A DNA stretch of 64,000 nt from Flavobacterium sp. HJJ (GCF_015351475.1 NZ_JADKPR010000009.1:62001-126000); one strand, 5' to 3'. Shown: positions 17,097 to 26,623, counted from the first letter of the stretch. The notes: generated by a model from the sequence alone, not told the origin. Numbers and translations: made by a program.

Positions 17097-19136
17097 ATGA
17101 AAAAAACTGCACTAGTATTGCTATTGTCTACATTCTCACTATTTGCTCAAAATAGCAGTACTAGTTGTGAAATTTTGCTCAAAATAAACACATTACTCCA
17201 AAAAGAACATTACAGACCAAAGCCGGTGAACGACAGTTTATCGGCTTATGTTTTTGATGAATTATTAAACAATTTAGATCCTGCAAGAAACATTTTCTTA
17301 AAATCACAAGCAGATTCACTTGCAAATAAATACCGGTTTCAGCTGGATGATCTTATCTTAAAAAAAGACTGTTCCTTTTTGGACGATATCAAAAGCGAAT
17401 ACAGAAAATCACTTTTAAGAAACAAAGCGGTATTAGAGAAACTTAAAACTGAAACTATAAATTTCGGTACTAAAGACACCATTCGTTTTCAAAAGAAAGA
17501 TTTCACTTTTTATCTAAAGGCAAATGAAGTGCAGAAAGCCTGGAATAAAAAAATCCGTTATGAAATATTTGATGATATTGCCGGAAAAAGTAAAAAATTA
17601 GACTCACTCAAACTCAATTTCAATTCGATGAGTCTTAAATCTCAAAACAGCATTATCGAAAATGAACTCTGCAAAATCAATGTATCATTAACCAGCAGTA
17701 AACTTTTCGAAGATGATTTTTATAATATTTTCTGTGTCTATTTTGACCCGCATACCAATTATTTCAGCAATGACACTAAATCCAGTTTTGTTTCGACTTT
17801 ATCCAAAGAAAAACTTTCACTTGGATTAGAAGTCAGCTTAAATGAAAAAAACGAAATCAATGTAATTGAAATTGATCCAAACGGCCCTGCTTTTAAGACT
17901 GGTAAAATCAAAAAAGGAGATCAGATATTAGCTATTTCCAATCAAAAAGAAACCCTCGAAGTTTCATGTTCTTCATTAGAATCGATTGCGACAATGATGT
18001 CTTCAGAACTAAACACAAACCTAACTTTAACACTTAAGCGAAATTCTGGCAAAAACTTCAAAGTAACCATTGAAAAGCAGGTTTTGAAAGACGAAGAAAA
18101 TACCGTTTACAGTTTTATCGCTGATAAAGACATCAAAGTCGGCTATATAAAAATACCCAGCTTTTATTCCAACTTTGAAGAAGAAAACAGCAAAGGATGC
18201 GCACAGGATGTTGCAAAAGAAACAGTAAAACTACTGCGGGACGATGTAAAAGGACTAATTCTTGACCTTACTGACAATGGAGGCGGTTCAATGGAAGAAG
18301 CTGTAAAATTAGCAGGATTATTTATAGACCGCGGTCCTATTTCGATAGTAGCAGACAATAAAAAACAATTATCAGTAATAAACGACCCGTATAAAGGCGT
18401 TATCTACAAAGGTCCTATAGTGATTATCATCAATGGAAATTCAGCTTCAGCAAGCGAATTTTTTGCCGATATAATGCAGGATTATAATCGTGCCATTTTG
18501 ATAGGAAGCACCTCATTGGGTAAAGCAACTATGCAGACCATCCTTCCTTTGGAAGAAAATGATGATCAGCATTTTATAAAATTAACGGTAAGCAAATTTT
18601 ACAGAATCACCGGCAAAAGCCATCAGGGCGTTGGTGTTGTTCCTGATGTACTCATTCCTACAGTTTATCAGGATGTTTTTCAGAAAGAAAGCGAATTTCC
18701 AACAGCCTTAAAAAATGACTCCTTAAAATCCAGAATCCGGTTTACGCCATATGTAAGCAATGAATTAATCGAATCGCTTGCTAAAAAAAGCAGAAACAGA
18801 GTTGCACTGGATCCTTATTTTAATTCCATTATTGCACTCAATTCAAATATTGACACTATAATCAACAAAGCAAAATTTGAAATACCAATGACCTTAGATG
18901 CCATTTTTGAAAATCAGGCCGGCATCAACATTTTATCTGAGGAAATCAATAATTTCTCTACAGATAACCTCAGCTTAAACGTATATAATTCTGAATACAA
19001 CAAATCGTTACTCCTGCTCTACCCGTCGCTTACAGAATACAACAAAATACAGCTCGACAGCTTAAAATCGAATCATTATCTGAATGAGTCAATTTCAATT
19101 ATATCAGACTATATGACAATGAGAAAGACTAATTAA
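17097..19136 (+). CDS. Exported S41 family carboxy-terminal processing peptidase
   Basis: A 679-residue tail-specific protease (Prc/CtpA type), exported by the signal peptide MKKTALVLLLSTFSLFAQ. The ATG at 17097 is chosen for that reason. An N-terminal Prc-like helical domain (LDPARNIFLKSQADSLANKYRFQ) comes first. A PDZ domain follows (SLGLEVSLNEKNEINVIEIDPNGPAFKTGKIKKGDQIL), then the S41 core with the catalytic Ser in INGNSASASEFFADIMQ and the catalytic Lys in STSLGKATMQ. It degrades or trims periplasmic or envelope proteins from the C-terminus. The closing region after residue 560 is family-typical and less conserved. It lies alone between gcvT and yebC. Confidence 0.9.
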   Translation: MKKTALVLLLSTFSLFAQNSSTSCEILLKINTLLQKEHYRPKPVNDSLSAYVFDELLNNLDPARNIFLKSQADSLANKYRFQLDDLILKKDCSFLDDIKSEYRKSLLRNKAVLEKLKTETINFGTKDTIRFQKKDFTFYLKANEVQKAWNKKIRYEIFDDIAGKSKKLDSLKLNFNSMSLKSQNSIIENELCKINVSLTSSKLFEDDFYNIFCVYFDPHTNYFSNDTKSSFVSTLSKEKLSLGLEVSLNEKNEINVIEIDPNGPAFKTGKIKKGDQILAISNQKETLEVSCSSLESIATMMSSELNTNLTLTLKRNSGKNFKVTIEKQVLKDEENTVYSFIADKDIKVGYIKIPSFYSNFEEENSKGCAQDVAKETVKLLRDDVKGLILDLTDNGGGSMEEAVKLAGLFIDRGPISIVADNKKQLSVINDPYKGVIYKGPIVIIINGNSASASEFFADIMQDYNRAILIGSTSLGKATMQTILPLEENDDQHFIKLTVSKFYRITGKSHQGVGVVPDVLIPTVYQDVFQKESEFPTALKNDSLKSRIRFTPYVSNELIESLAKKSRNRVALDPYFNSIIALNSNIDTIINKAKFEIPMTLDAIFENQAGINILSEEINNFSTDNLSLNVYNSEYNKSLLLLYPSLTEYNKIQLDSLKSNHYLNESISIISDYMTMRKTN

Positions 19137-19165
19137 CATATTTTGCAAAAAGATTTTTCCATAGC

Positions 19166-19197
19166 TTTTGGAAAAATAAGGAATAGCTGTATTTTTG
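19166..19197 (+). promoter_or_regulatory. Promoter of yebC
   Basis: TTTTGG (TTG at 19168-19170), a 19-nt spacer and TATTTTTG at 19190-19197 form a good flavobacterial promoter 22 nt upstream of the ATG. The -33 overlaps a TTTTTCCA/TGGAAAAA hairpin (19154-19176) that may end the preceding gene. Confidence 0.6.
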
Positions 19198-19218
19198 TAA
19201 TTCAAAATAAAACAATCA

Positions 19219-19929
19219 ATGGGAAGAGCATTTGAATTCCGAAAAGGTAGAAAAATGAAACGCTGGTCTGCAATGGCCAAAGCATTTACCAGAATTGGTA
19301 AAGATATTGTAATGGCTGTAAAAGAAGGAGGTCCAAATCCTGAAGCCAATTCAAGACTAAGAGCTGTTATTCAAAATGCTAAGGCAGCCAACATGCCAAA
19401 AGACAATGTTGAAAGAGCCATCAAAAAAGCAACAGATAAAGACACTGCAAATTACAAAGAGGTTTTATTTGAAGGATATGCTCCGCATGGTATTGCCCTT
19501 TTGATAGAAACTGCCACAGACAACAACAACAGAACAGTTGCTAACGTAAGAAGTTATTTCAATAAATGCAATGGAACTCTAGGAACCCAAGGTTCTGTAG
19601 AATTTATGTTTGACCACACCTGTAACTTCAGAATTCCTAAAGAAGGAATTGATCCTGAAGAATTAGAATTAGAGTTAATCGATTTTGGTGCAGAAGAAGT
19701 TTTTGAAGACGAAGACGGCATCTTAATTTATGCTCCTTTTGGAAGTTTTGGAACTATCCAAAAAGAATTGGAAAACAGAAGTTTAGAAATATTATCTTCT
19801 GGTTTTGAAAGAATCCCTCAAATCACAAAAAAACTAACTGAAGCTGAAATGGCTGACGTAGAAAAATTAATTGAAAAAATGGAAGAGGATGATGACGTAA
19901 TGAACGTGTATCATACTATGGAAGAATAA
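19219..19929 (+). CDS. YebC/PmpR family protein
   Basis: A 236-residue member of the YebC family. It has the usual start (MGRAFEFRKGRKMKRWSAMAKAFTRIGKDI) and the ANMPKDNVERAIKKATDK and LLIETATDNNNRTVANVRSYFNKCNGTLG motifs. Members were long annotated as transcription regulators. Some act on translation of difficult proline-rich stretches. Which role applies here is not decided by sequence. Length and motifs are intact. Confidence 0.93.
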   Translation: MGRAFEFRKGRKMKRWSAMAKAFTRIGKDIVMAVKEGGPNPEANSRLRAVIQNAKAANMPKDNVERAIKKATDKDTANYKEVLFEGYAPHGIALLIETATDNNNRTVANVRSYFNKCNGTLGTQGSVEFMFDHTCNFRIPKEGIDPEELELELIDFGAEEVFEDEDGILIYAPFGSFGTIQKELENRSLEILSSGFERIPQITKKLTEAEMADVEKLIEKMEEDDDVMNVYHTMEE

Positions 19930-19956
19930 AAAAACCAGACAGGCATAACAATAACA

Positions 19957-19988
19957 AAAGGCTCCAGGTCATACCGGAGCTTTTTTTT
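19957..19988 (+). terminator. Intrinsic terminator of yebC
   Basis: GCTCC (19961-19965) pairs with GGAGC (19976-19980), with GGT/ACC pairing inside, then eight or nine Ts. Confidence 0.8.
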
Positions 19989-20003
19989 ACGTCAAAACCA
20001 TAA

Positions 20004-20036
20004 AAAAAGCCACAGATTAAATTCTGCGGCTTTTTG
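20004..20036 (-). terminator. Terminator of the cysteine synthase-like gene
   Basis: AAAAAGCCACAGA and TCTGCGGCTTTTT pair with one mismatch. The A-run on the plus side gives a T-run for leftward transcripts. It lies 16 bp past the stop codon of the minus-strand gene. Confidence 0.75.
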
Positions 20037-20051
20037 ATATCTAAAAAAATA

Positions 20052-21092
20052 TTATTTAATAAATTCTATTTTTTGCTCTTCTTCTTCGTTAACACTGTCA
20101 AAAAATCCCTGATCGTTCATCCAGTCATCACTAAACACTTTACTCATATAACGCGAACCGTGATCAGGAAAAATTGCCACTACATTACTGTCGGCTCCAA
20201 ATTCCCCTTCCTCTGCATACTGTTTGATTGCCTGCATTACCGCTCCTGAAGTATAACCTACAAACAAACCTTCTTTTCGGGTTACTTCTCTTGCGGAATG
20301 AGCACTTTCTTCATCTGATACTTTGATAAATTTATCAATGATATCAAAATCAGTCGCCGAAGGAATCAGATTTTTACCTAAACCTTCTATTCTATATGGG
20401 TAAATTTCGTCACTGTCAAATTCTTTGGTTTCGTGGTATTTTTTCAAAACCGAACCAAATGCATCAACTCCAAGTATTCTAATGTTTGGATTCTGTTCTT
20501 TTAGATATTTTGCGGTTCCTGAAATTGTTCCTCCAGTTCCGCTGCAAGCAACAAGGTGAGTAATTTTACCATTAGTCTGTTTCCAAATTTCCGGCCCTGT
20601 TGACTTATAATGCGCATCAATATTTAATTGATTGAAATATTGATTAATGTAAACCGATCCTTTGGTTTCTTCGTGCAGTCGTTTTGCTACATTGTAATAA
20701 GACCGATCGTCATCTGCAGATACGTGGGCAGGGCAAACATAAACCTTCGCACCCAGGCTCCTTAACATATCGATCTTGTCTTTTGAAGATTTTGAACTTA
20801 CTGCCAGAATACAGTTGTATCCTTTTATAATACTTACCATTGCTAAACTAAAACCAGTATTACCTGATGTGGTTTCGATAATGGTATCGCCTGGCGACAA
20901 AATTCCTTGTTTTTCTGCTTCTTCTATAATATACAAAGCAATTCTATCTTTCGAAGAATGACCCGGATTAAAGGATTCTACTTTTGCATAAAAATTACCT
21001 TCTAAATTCTCGGTTATATTGTTTAGTTTAATAAGCGGCGTATTCCCTATTAACTCTAAAACATTATTATAAGCATTTATTTCTTCTTTCAT
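20052..21092 (-). CDS. PLP-dependent cysteine synthase / cystathionine beta-synthase family enzyme
   Basis: A 346-residue fold-type II PLP enzyme. The PLP lysine is in [14 protein letters not shown], the substrate/PLP loop in [11 protein letters not shown], and the phosphate-binding glycine loop in [16 protein letters not shown]. It could be a cysteine synthase (O-acetylserine plus sulfide) or a CBS (serine plus homocysteine). The 'SSKDR' form and the C-terminal ending [14 protein letters not shown] resemble CBS-like enzymes without regulatory CBS domains. There is no transsulfuration partner nearby, so the choice is left open. Confidence 0.88.
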   Translation of the reverse strand: MKEEINAYNNVLELIGNTPLIKLNNITENLEGNFYAKVESFNPGHSSKDRIALYIIEEAEKQGILSPGDTIIETTSGNTGFSLAMVSIIKGYNCILAVSSKSSKDKIDMLRSLGAKVYVCPAHVSADDDRSYYNVAKRLHEETKGSVYINQYFNQLNIDAHYKSTGPEIWKQTNGKITHLVACSGTGGTISGTAKYLKEQNPNIRILGVDAFGSVLKKYHETKEFDSDEIYPYRIEGLGKNLIPSATDFDIIDKFIKVSDEESAHSAREVTRKEGLFVGYTSGAVMQAIKQYAEEGEFGADSNVVAIFPDHGSRYMSKVFSDDWMNDQGFFDSVNEEEEQKIEFIK

Positions 21093-21164
21093 AAAAAAAT
21101 AGTTTATCTGAGAGCATTTTTTAATAGACCCCGATATTATGCAAATCTAACAAAAAAAATCTAA

Positions 21165-23225
21165 TTAGATTTTAATTTTCTCTAAATCTAATAAAAAACT
21201 ATACTCTTTTGCCAATTCCTTAATTGCTTCAAAGCGGCCAGAGGCTCCGCCGTGTCCTGCATCCATATTTGTATCCAAAAACAAGAGATTATTATCTGTT
21301 TTTAAAGCGCGTAATTTAGCCACCCACTTAGCTGGTTCCCAGTATTGTACCTGAGAATCATGCAATCCTGTGGACACATACATATTCGGATATTTTTGCG
21401 GAAGCACATTATCATAGGGTGAGTACGACAGCATATAATCATAATATTTTCGAACATTCGGATTCCCCCATTCATCATATTCTCCAGTGGTAAGCGGAAT
21501 ACTGTCATCAAGCATCGTAGTAATAACGTCCACAAAAGCGACTTGAGCGATAACACCATTATACAATTCGGGTGCTGTATTCACTACAACTCCCATCAGC
21601 AGACCACCTGCAGAACCGCCTTCGGCATACAAATGCTGCGGTGAAGTATATTTTTCTGCTATTAAAAATTTAGAACAATCTATAAAATCGGTAAAAGTGT
21701 TTTTCTTTTTCAATAATTTCCCATCCTCATACCATTGTCTTCCTAAATCTTCACCTCCGCGTATGTGGGCGATTGCAAAAATAAATCCTCTGTCCAGCAG
21801 TGTCAGCCGGGTTGATGAAAAAGCGGCATCCATAGAATGCCCGTAAGAACCGTAAGCATACTGAAGCAGCGGATTAGTACCGTCTTTTTTCAGGCCTTTT
21901 TTATACACCATCGAAATTGGAATTTTCAACCCATCTTCTGCGGTCGCCCAAACACGTTCTTCAACATAGTTGTTTTTATCAAATTTACCGCCTAAGACTT
22001 CCTGCTCTTTCTTAATTTCTTTGGCTTTTGTCTTCATATTAAAATCAATAATTGACGACGGTGTTGTCATAGACTGGTATCCGTAACGCAATATTTCGGT
22101 ATCAAAATCAACATTGGAACTTGTGTAAGCGGTATACGTTTCACTTTCAAAAGGCAGATAATACTCCCCTTCTCCGCTCCAGGGCATAATCCGGATTTTA
22201 TTCAGGCCGTTTTCACGTTCTTCTACAACTAAGAAATCTTTGAAAATCTCAATATCTTCCAGCAAAACATCGTTTCGGTGTGCAATAACTTCAACCCAAT
22301 TGGCTTTTGAAGTTTTATTCACCGGAGTTTTCATCAGTTTGAAGTTCTCAGCTTTATCCTTATTGGTCATAATATAGAAACTGTCTTCATAATGACTAAT
22401 ACTGTATTCCAATCCACGGACACGTTTCTGAAAAATCCTAAATTCACCGTCAGGATTATCTGCTTCAAGAATTTGGTATTCTGTAGTTAAAGTACTGTTA
22501 GATTCAATAGCTAGATATTTCTTCGATTTGGATTTTGCAATTTCAACATTGAAAGTTTCATCTTCCTCAAAATACACCAAGACATCATCTGCCTGCTTAG
22601 TTCCTAATTTATGTTTAAAAATCTTATCCGAACGAAGGGTTACATCGTCTTGATCAGAATAAAAAATAGTCTTATTATCATTGGCCCAGACAGCGCTTCC
22701 GGTAACATTTTCTATTTTATCTTCTAAAATTTCACCTGTTTCCAGATTTTTTATCTGAATGGTATAAATTCTTCTCCCGACAATATCACAGCTGAAAAGT
22801 GCCAATTTATTATCCGGACTGATACTTAATGCTCCCAGCTGAAAATAGGACTTATCCTTAGCCATTTCATTACAGTTGAACAGTATTTCTTCTTTTGCGG
22901 TAAGACTTTCTTTTTTTCGGGAATAAATTGGGTAATTCTGCCCTTTTTCGTAACGGGTGATATAATAATACCCATTGTAGAGATAAGGAACCGATTGGTC
23001 GTCTTCCTTAATTCTGCTTTTCATTTCTTCAAAAAGTGCAGTTTGAAAATCTTTGGTATGGGCCGTTTTTTCCTGATAATAAGCATTTTCCTGATTCAGA
23101 TAGTCAATAACTTCAGGGTTTTCCCGGTCGTTTAACCAAAAATAATTATCGATTCTGACTTGGTTAAATTTCTTTAATTTCTTAGGGATTATCTTAGCTA
23201 CGGGAGGTAAACTGTTTTCTGACAT
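21165..23225 (-). CDS. ptrB: Oligopeptidase B-type S9 prolyl oligopeptidase family serine peptidase
   Basis: A 686-residue cytoplasmic peptidase without a signal peptide. The N-terminal half is a beta-propeller (INDREN-like DNYFWLNDRENPEVIDYL, YYYITRYEKGQNYPIYSRK). The C-terminal alpha/beta hydrolase domain has the nucleophile Ser in AEGGSAGGLLMG, and the His in DAGHGGASGRFEA near the end. Oligopeptidase B cleaves short peptides after Arg or Lys. Conserved acidic residues that select basic P1 are plausible but not verified here. Length is that of the family. It is monocistronic and divergent from ybaB. Confidence 0.92.
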   Translation of the reverse strand: MSENSLPPVAKIIPKKLKKFNQVRIDNYFWLNDRENPEVIDYLNQENAYYQEKTAHTKDFQTALFEEMKSRIKEDDQSVPYLYNGYYYITRYEKGQNYPIYSRKKESLTAKEEILFNCNEMAKDKSYFQLGALSISPDNKLALFSCDIVGRRIYTIQIKNLETGEILEDKIENVTGSAVWANDNKTIFYSDQDDVTLRSDKIFKHKLGTKQADDVLVYFEEDETFNVEIAKSKSKKYLAIESNSTLTTEYQILEADNPDGEFRIFQKRVRGLEYSISHYEDSFYIMTNKDKAENFKLMKTPVNKTSKANWVEVIAHRNDVLLEDIEIFKDFLVVEERENGLNKIRIMPWSGEGEYYLPFESETYTAYTSSNVDFDTEILRYGYQSMTTPSSIIDFNMKTKAKEIKKEQEVLGGKFDKNNYVEERVWATAEDGLKIPISMVYKKGLKKDGTNPLLQYAYGSYGHSMDAAFSSTRLTLLDRGFIFAIAHIRGGEDLGRQWYEDGKLLKKKNTFTDFIDCSKFLIAEKYTSPQHLYAEGGSAGGLLMGVVVNTAPELYNGVIAQVAFVDVITTMLDDSIPLTTGEYDEWGNPNVRKYYDYMLSYSPYDNVLPQKYPNMYVSTGLHDSQVQYWEPAKWVAKLRALKTDNNLLFLDTNMDAGHGGASGRFEAIKELAKEYSFLLDLEKIKI

Positions 23226-23328
23226 TGTTTTCGGTTGGTTTTAACAATTTGATGCAAAAGTAACACAAAGCAATTTTAAAACGGATTCGTTTTTTATCTT
23301 ATTTAACTTAATTAAAAATCAAATTCAG

Positions 23329-23336
23329 TAATTTTG
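23329..23336 (+). promoter_or_regulatory. -7 box of the YbaB gene
   Basis: TAATTTTG fits TAnnTTTG and lies 27 nt upstream of the ATG at 23364. Confidence 0.4.
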
Positions 23337-23363
23337 TTTTTCAATAATTTAAAAGACAACAAA

Positions 23364-23684
23364 ATGGATTTAATGGGAATGATGGGAAAACTTAGAGAAA
23401 CCCAACAAAAAATCGAAGATACTAAAAAACGTTTAGACACCGTGCTTATTGACGAACAAAGCAGCGATAATTTATTAAAAGTGACTTTGACCGCCAATTC
23501 AAAAATAAAATCAATCACCATTGATGATTCCCTTTTGGAAGACAAAGAACAACTGGAAGATTACTTGATTTTGGTACTAAACAAAGCCATCGAGAAAGCT
23601 TCTAAAACAAATCAAGCTGAATTGGACGCTGTCGCAAAAATGGATATGCCGATGATTCCAGGAATGGACAATCTTTTTAAATAG
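23364..23684 (+). CDS. YbaB/EbfC family nucleoid-associated protein
   Basis: A 106-residue DNA-binding protein forming tweezer-like dimers in characterised members. It starts [24 protein letters not shown] (amphipathic helix), continues with [19 protein letters not shown] (central beta strands), and ends [13 protein letters not shown], a typical YbaB tail. ATG 23364 is preferred to an upstream in-frame ATG because the family begins here and the -7 box lies just before it. It is not next to dnaX or recR, its usual partners elsewhere. Confidence 0.9.
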   Translation: MDLMGMMGKLRETQQKIEDTKKRLDTVLIDEQSSDNLLKVTLTANSKIKSITIDDSLLEDKEQLEDYLILVLNKAIEKASKTNQAELDAVAKMDMPMIPGMDNLFK

Positions 23685-23775
23685 TTTAGTCCTTAGCCAG
23701 AATTTCAAACCATAATCAAAAAAGCGAATAAAACTTAATATTAAGTTTCATTCGCTTTTTCATCTAAGGACTAAA
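23685..23775. terminator. Nested palindrome and bidirectional terminator between convergent genes
   Basis: The inner hairpin spans 23719-23760 (AAAAAGCGAAT ... ATTCGCTTTTT with further AAACTTAA/TTAAGTTT pairing). An outer perfect 12-bp pair is TTTAGTCCTTAG (23685-23696) and CTAAGGACTAAA (23764-23775). It ends both the YbaB gene and the threonine aldolase gene. Confidence 0.8.
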
Positions 23776-23792
23776 TACTTAACAGGTAAGTA

Positions 23793-24818
23793 CTAAATAA
23801 CAATCTTCTGCAGAGTTTCCAAAACATAAGTATGCATCACTTCTTTATAGTCCAGATGCGTCACGATTCGGAGTTTCCCATGTCCGAGTGAGCTAATTAA
23901 AATATTTTTCTCTTTCAGTTTTTCGATAAGCAGTCTTTCGCTAAGCCCTTCACGCACCGAAAAAATCAAAATATTGGTTTCCACTGGTTCGATACTGTCT
24001 ATCCATGACAGTCTTGACAATACAGTTGCTATTTCTTTAGCTCTTCTATGATCATCGAGCAATTTGGCGATATTATGATCCAAAGCAAAATTTCCGGCTG
24101 CCGCCAAATAACCTACTTGACGCATACCGCCTCCCAATATTTTGCGAACACGCAATGCTCTGTGAATGGTTTCTTTATCTCCTAAAAGCACAGATCCAAT
24201 TGGTGCTCCCAGTCCTTTAGACAAACAAACTGAAACCGTATCAAATAATGCTCCAAATTCCCTTGGATGCTGCTTTTTGGCAACAACGGCATTCCAGATT
24301 CTAGCACCGTCCAAATGAAATTTTAAAGCATTGGCATCACAAACAGCTTTTATTTTTTTTAATTCTTCAAGATCATAGCAGGCTCCGCCTCCTTTATTAG
24401 TGGTATTTTCCACACATACTAAACTTGTCAGCGGACTGTGGTAAAACTCCGGATCATTAATTGCACCTGCCACTTGTTCAGCTGTGATCATTCCCCTGTT
24501 TCCGTCCAGCAGACAGCAGGAAACTCCGCTGTTGAACGAAACTCCGCCTCCTTCATAATTGTAAACATGAGCATATCTGTCAGCAATTAACTGTTCGCCA
24601 GGCTGCGTATGCAGTTTAATTGCTGTTTGGTTTGCCATAGTTCCCGACGGAAAAAAAAGCCCAGCTTCCATACCAAACATTCCTGCCAATCTCGCTTCAA
24701 GAGCAATAACCGTAGGGTCCTGCTTATACACATCATCACCCACTTGGGCATTGAACATATACTGCAGCATCTCCAAAGAAGGCTTGGTAATCGTATCGCT
24801 TATCAAATTTATTTCCAT
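23793..24818 (-). CDS. ltaE: Low-specificity L-threonine aldolase
   Basis: A 341-residue PLP-dependent enzyme cleaving L-threonine or L-allo-threonine to glycine and acetaldehyde. Motifs are the N-terminal INLISDTITKPSLEMLQYM, the VGDDVYKQDPTV loop, HLDGARIWNA (Asp contacting the PLP ring) and the PLP lysine in SVCLSKGLGAPIGS. The length is normal. The gene may supply glycine to the cleavage system whose T protein is also in this window, though the two are not linked. Confidence 0.93.
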   Translation of the reverse strand: MEINLISDTITKPSLEMLQYMFNAQVGDDVYKQDPTVIALEARLAGMFGMEAGLFFPSGTMANQTAIKLHTQPGEQLIADRYAHVYNYEGGGVSFNSGVSCCLLDGNRGMITAEQVAGAINDPEFYHSPLTSLVCVENTTNKGGGACYDLEELKKIKAVCDANALKFHLDGARIWNAVVAKKQHPREFGALFDTVSVCLSKGLGAPIGSVLLGDKETIHRALRVRKILGGGMRQVGYLAAAGNFALDHNIAKLLDDHRRAKEIATVLSRLSWIDSIEPVETNILIFSVREGLSERLLIEKLKEKNILISSLGHGKLRIVTHLDYKEVMHTYVLETLQKIVI

Positions 24819-24865
24819 AATCTAAAAACTATATCCTATTTTTGTAACTCAAAACTAGTAAAATT

Positions 24866-24955
24866 ATTATTAGGAGCTAATCCTGCTATCCGTTATAATC
24901 TTTTCTATTTTTAAGAAAAAACAGAAAAGGATTTTCACTGCTGCCAGGACTAAAA
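24866..24955 (-). repeat. Dispersed flavobacterial hairpin motif (GGATAGC type), copy 1
   Basis: Read leftward it has CCTGGCAGCAGTGAAAATCC, a hairpin of AGAAAAG/CTTTTCT arms, then AACGGATAGCAGGATTAGCT. The same framework (GATAGnAGC...ATCC, hairpin, GCGGATAGC) occurs at 58643-58742. From memory this pattern is very frequent between flavobacterial genes and may correspond to a described RNA motif such as flavo-1. It lies between divergent ltaE and prfB. Confidence 0.55.
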
Positions 24956-24969
24956 AACTGCTGACCCAA

Positions 24970-24977
24970 TAATTTTG
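24970..24977 (+). promoter_or_regulatory. -7 box of prfB
   Basis: TAATTTTG fits TAnnTTTG and lies 23 nt before the prfB ATG. No clear -33 is visible. Confidence 0.4.
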
Positions 24978-25000
24978 CGATACAAAATTACTATAAATTT

Positions 25001-26099
25001 ATGACAACTACCGAACAAATAAAAGGTATTGTAGAACGCCTTGGTGCGTTGAGGAGGTATCTTTGACGTCGATGCCAAACTTATCGAAATTGCTAACGAA
25101 GAAGAGAAAACCTTCGCTCCCGACTTTTGGAACAACGCCAAAGAAGCCGAAGCTCTTGTAAAAAATCTTAGAAGTAAAAAGAAGTGGATTGAAGATTACA
25201 ACAAAGCTGTTGATATGACAGACGAGCTGCAGCTTGCCTATGATTTTTACAAAGAAGGTGAGTTTTCTGTTGAGGAATTGGACCATCAGTACGCTATTGC
25301 TGAAAATCATATTGAAGCGATAGAATTCAAAAACATGCTTTCGGAAGAAGGTGACAGTTTAAGTGCTGTTCTTCAAATTACAGCCGGTGCCGGCGGTACC
25401 GAAAGCTGTGACTGGGCTTCGATGCTCATGCGGATGTACATGATGTGGGCTGAAAAAGAAGGTTACAAAATCAGGGAACTAAATTATCAGGAAGGTGATG
25501 TGGCAGGAATAAAAACTGTGACACTAGAAATTGAGGGCGATTATTCTTTTGGATATTTAAAAGGTGAAAACGGCGTGCACCGTTTGGTACGTATTTCTCC
25601 TTTTGACAGTAATGCCAAAAGGCATACATCATTTGTTTCCGTTTATGTATATCCGCTTGTTGACGACACCATCGAGATTGAAATCAACCCAGCTGACATA
25701 GAAATCACAACCGCCCGTTCCAGTGGTGCCGGAGGACAGAACGTGAACAAGGTTGAAACCAAAGTACAGCTGACCCACAAACCCACAGGTATTCAGATTC
25801 AGTGTTCGGAAACGCGTTCACAGCACGATAACAGAAACCGGGCTATGCAGATGCTTCGTTCTCAATTGTATGAAATTGAACTAAAAAAACAGCAGGAACA
25901 GCGCTCTGACATTGAAGCAGGCAAAATGAAAATCGAGTGGGGTTCACAAATACGCAACTACGTGATGCAGCCTTATAAACTGGTGAAAGACGTAAGAACG
26001 GGACAAGAAACCAGTGACGTTGACAGCGTTATGAACGGAAACATTGACGGATTCCTAAAAGCCTACCTAATGATGATGGGACAGCGTGAAGAAGAATAG
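25001..26099 (+). CDS. prfB: Peptide chain release factor 2, expressed by programmed +1 frameshift
   Basis: RF2 reads UGA and UAA stop codons. The frame from ATG 25001 meets TGA at 25064-25066 (codon 22), preceded by AGGAGG TAT CTT. The coding path is 25001-25063 joined to 25065-26099, giving 365 residues. After the shift it continues [22 protein letters not shown]. The catalytic GGQ is in [18 protein letters not shown]. The SPF anticodon-like stop-recognition motif is present as [15 protein letters not shown]. The site has the classical layout: internal Shine-Dalgarno three nt before CUU UGA C. Frameshifting rises when RF2 is scarce, giving autoregulation. The break is therefore not a mutation. 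Confidence 0.96.
25052..25067 (+). promoter_or_regulatory. RF2 programmed frameshift site
   Basis: AGGAGG (25052-25057), TAT, then the slippery CTT TGA C. The CTT codon slips +1 onto TTT when UGA is read slowly. Spacing and codons match the E. coli prfB site. Confidence 0.93.
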
Positions 26100-26130
26100 T
26101 TTTCAGTTAATCAATTAACAAATTATAGAA

Positions 26131-26165
26131 AAAATGCCTTTCAAATCTGAAAGGCATTTTCTTTT
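26131..26165 (+). terminator. Terminator of prfB
   Basis: AAAATGCCTTTC (26131-26142) and GAAAGGCATTTT (26149-26160) form a perfect 12-bp stem, followed by CTTTT. Confidence 0.85.
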
Positions 26166-26623
26166 ACTTGACAAATAGTACGCAAATACCACTAAACAAA
26201 CTATTTATCAAGCAACTCAAAAAAATAAGTAACACATTTAAAGTAAAAAAAATATAAAAACATAGAAAAAGAATAAAACTGTTTTTAAACAAATCTTAGC
26301 CATTTTTTAACTCTTTAAAATTAGATTCAGACAAAACAGCCGTCATTACATCATTAAACAGGAAAATTTCATAATTCACATCCCGCATTTACTTTTTCCA
26401 CACCACAAAATACGATTAAGAATAGTGCAAAAAAAATTGCCGTCAAATGACGTCTATGCAATAAAACCAACTTCCCATTTTAAATAAATTATTTCTAAAA
26501 CGATATCGTTCAAAAAACTGATAAATAACACATTACTGACTTCATATACAGCCTTTAAATCATCAATTTGACAAACAAATTATTTAAATTTGTTTGGTAT
26601 CAAACTCAAAACTCTTATACTAT
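26166..26623 (+). promoter_or_regulatory. Upstream region of the phosphorylase-like gene with two palindromes
   Basis: No ORF is seen. AACGATATCGTT (26499-26510) is a perfect 12-bp palindrome of the kind used by LacI-type or similar dimeric regulators. Further down, AAACAAATT (26573-26581) and AATTTGTTT (26587-26595) form a perfect 9-bp inverted repeat. It overlaps a TAAATTTG -7 box (26585-26592), 31 nt before the ATG. A TTTG lies at 26567-26570. This arrangement suggests repressible transcription. Confidence 0.45.

Noticed and set aside
25001-25066. Apparent truncation of the prfB reading frame
   Set aside because: The TGA is in the classical RF2 programmed frameshift context, so it is a regulatory feature and not a broken gene.
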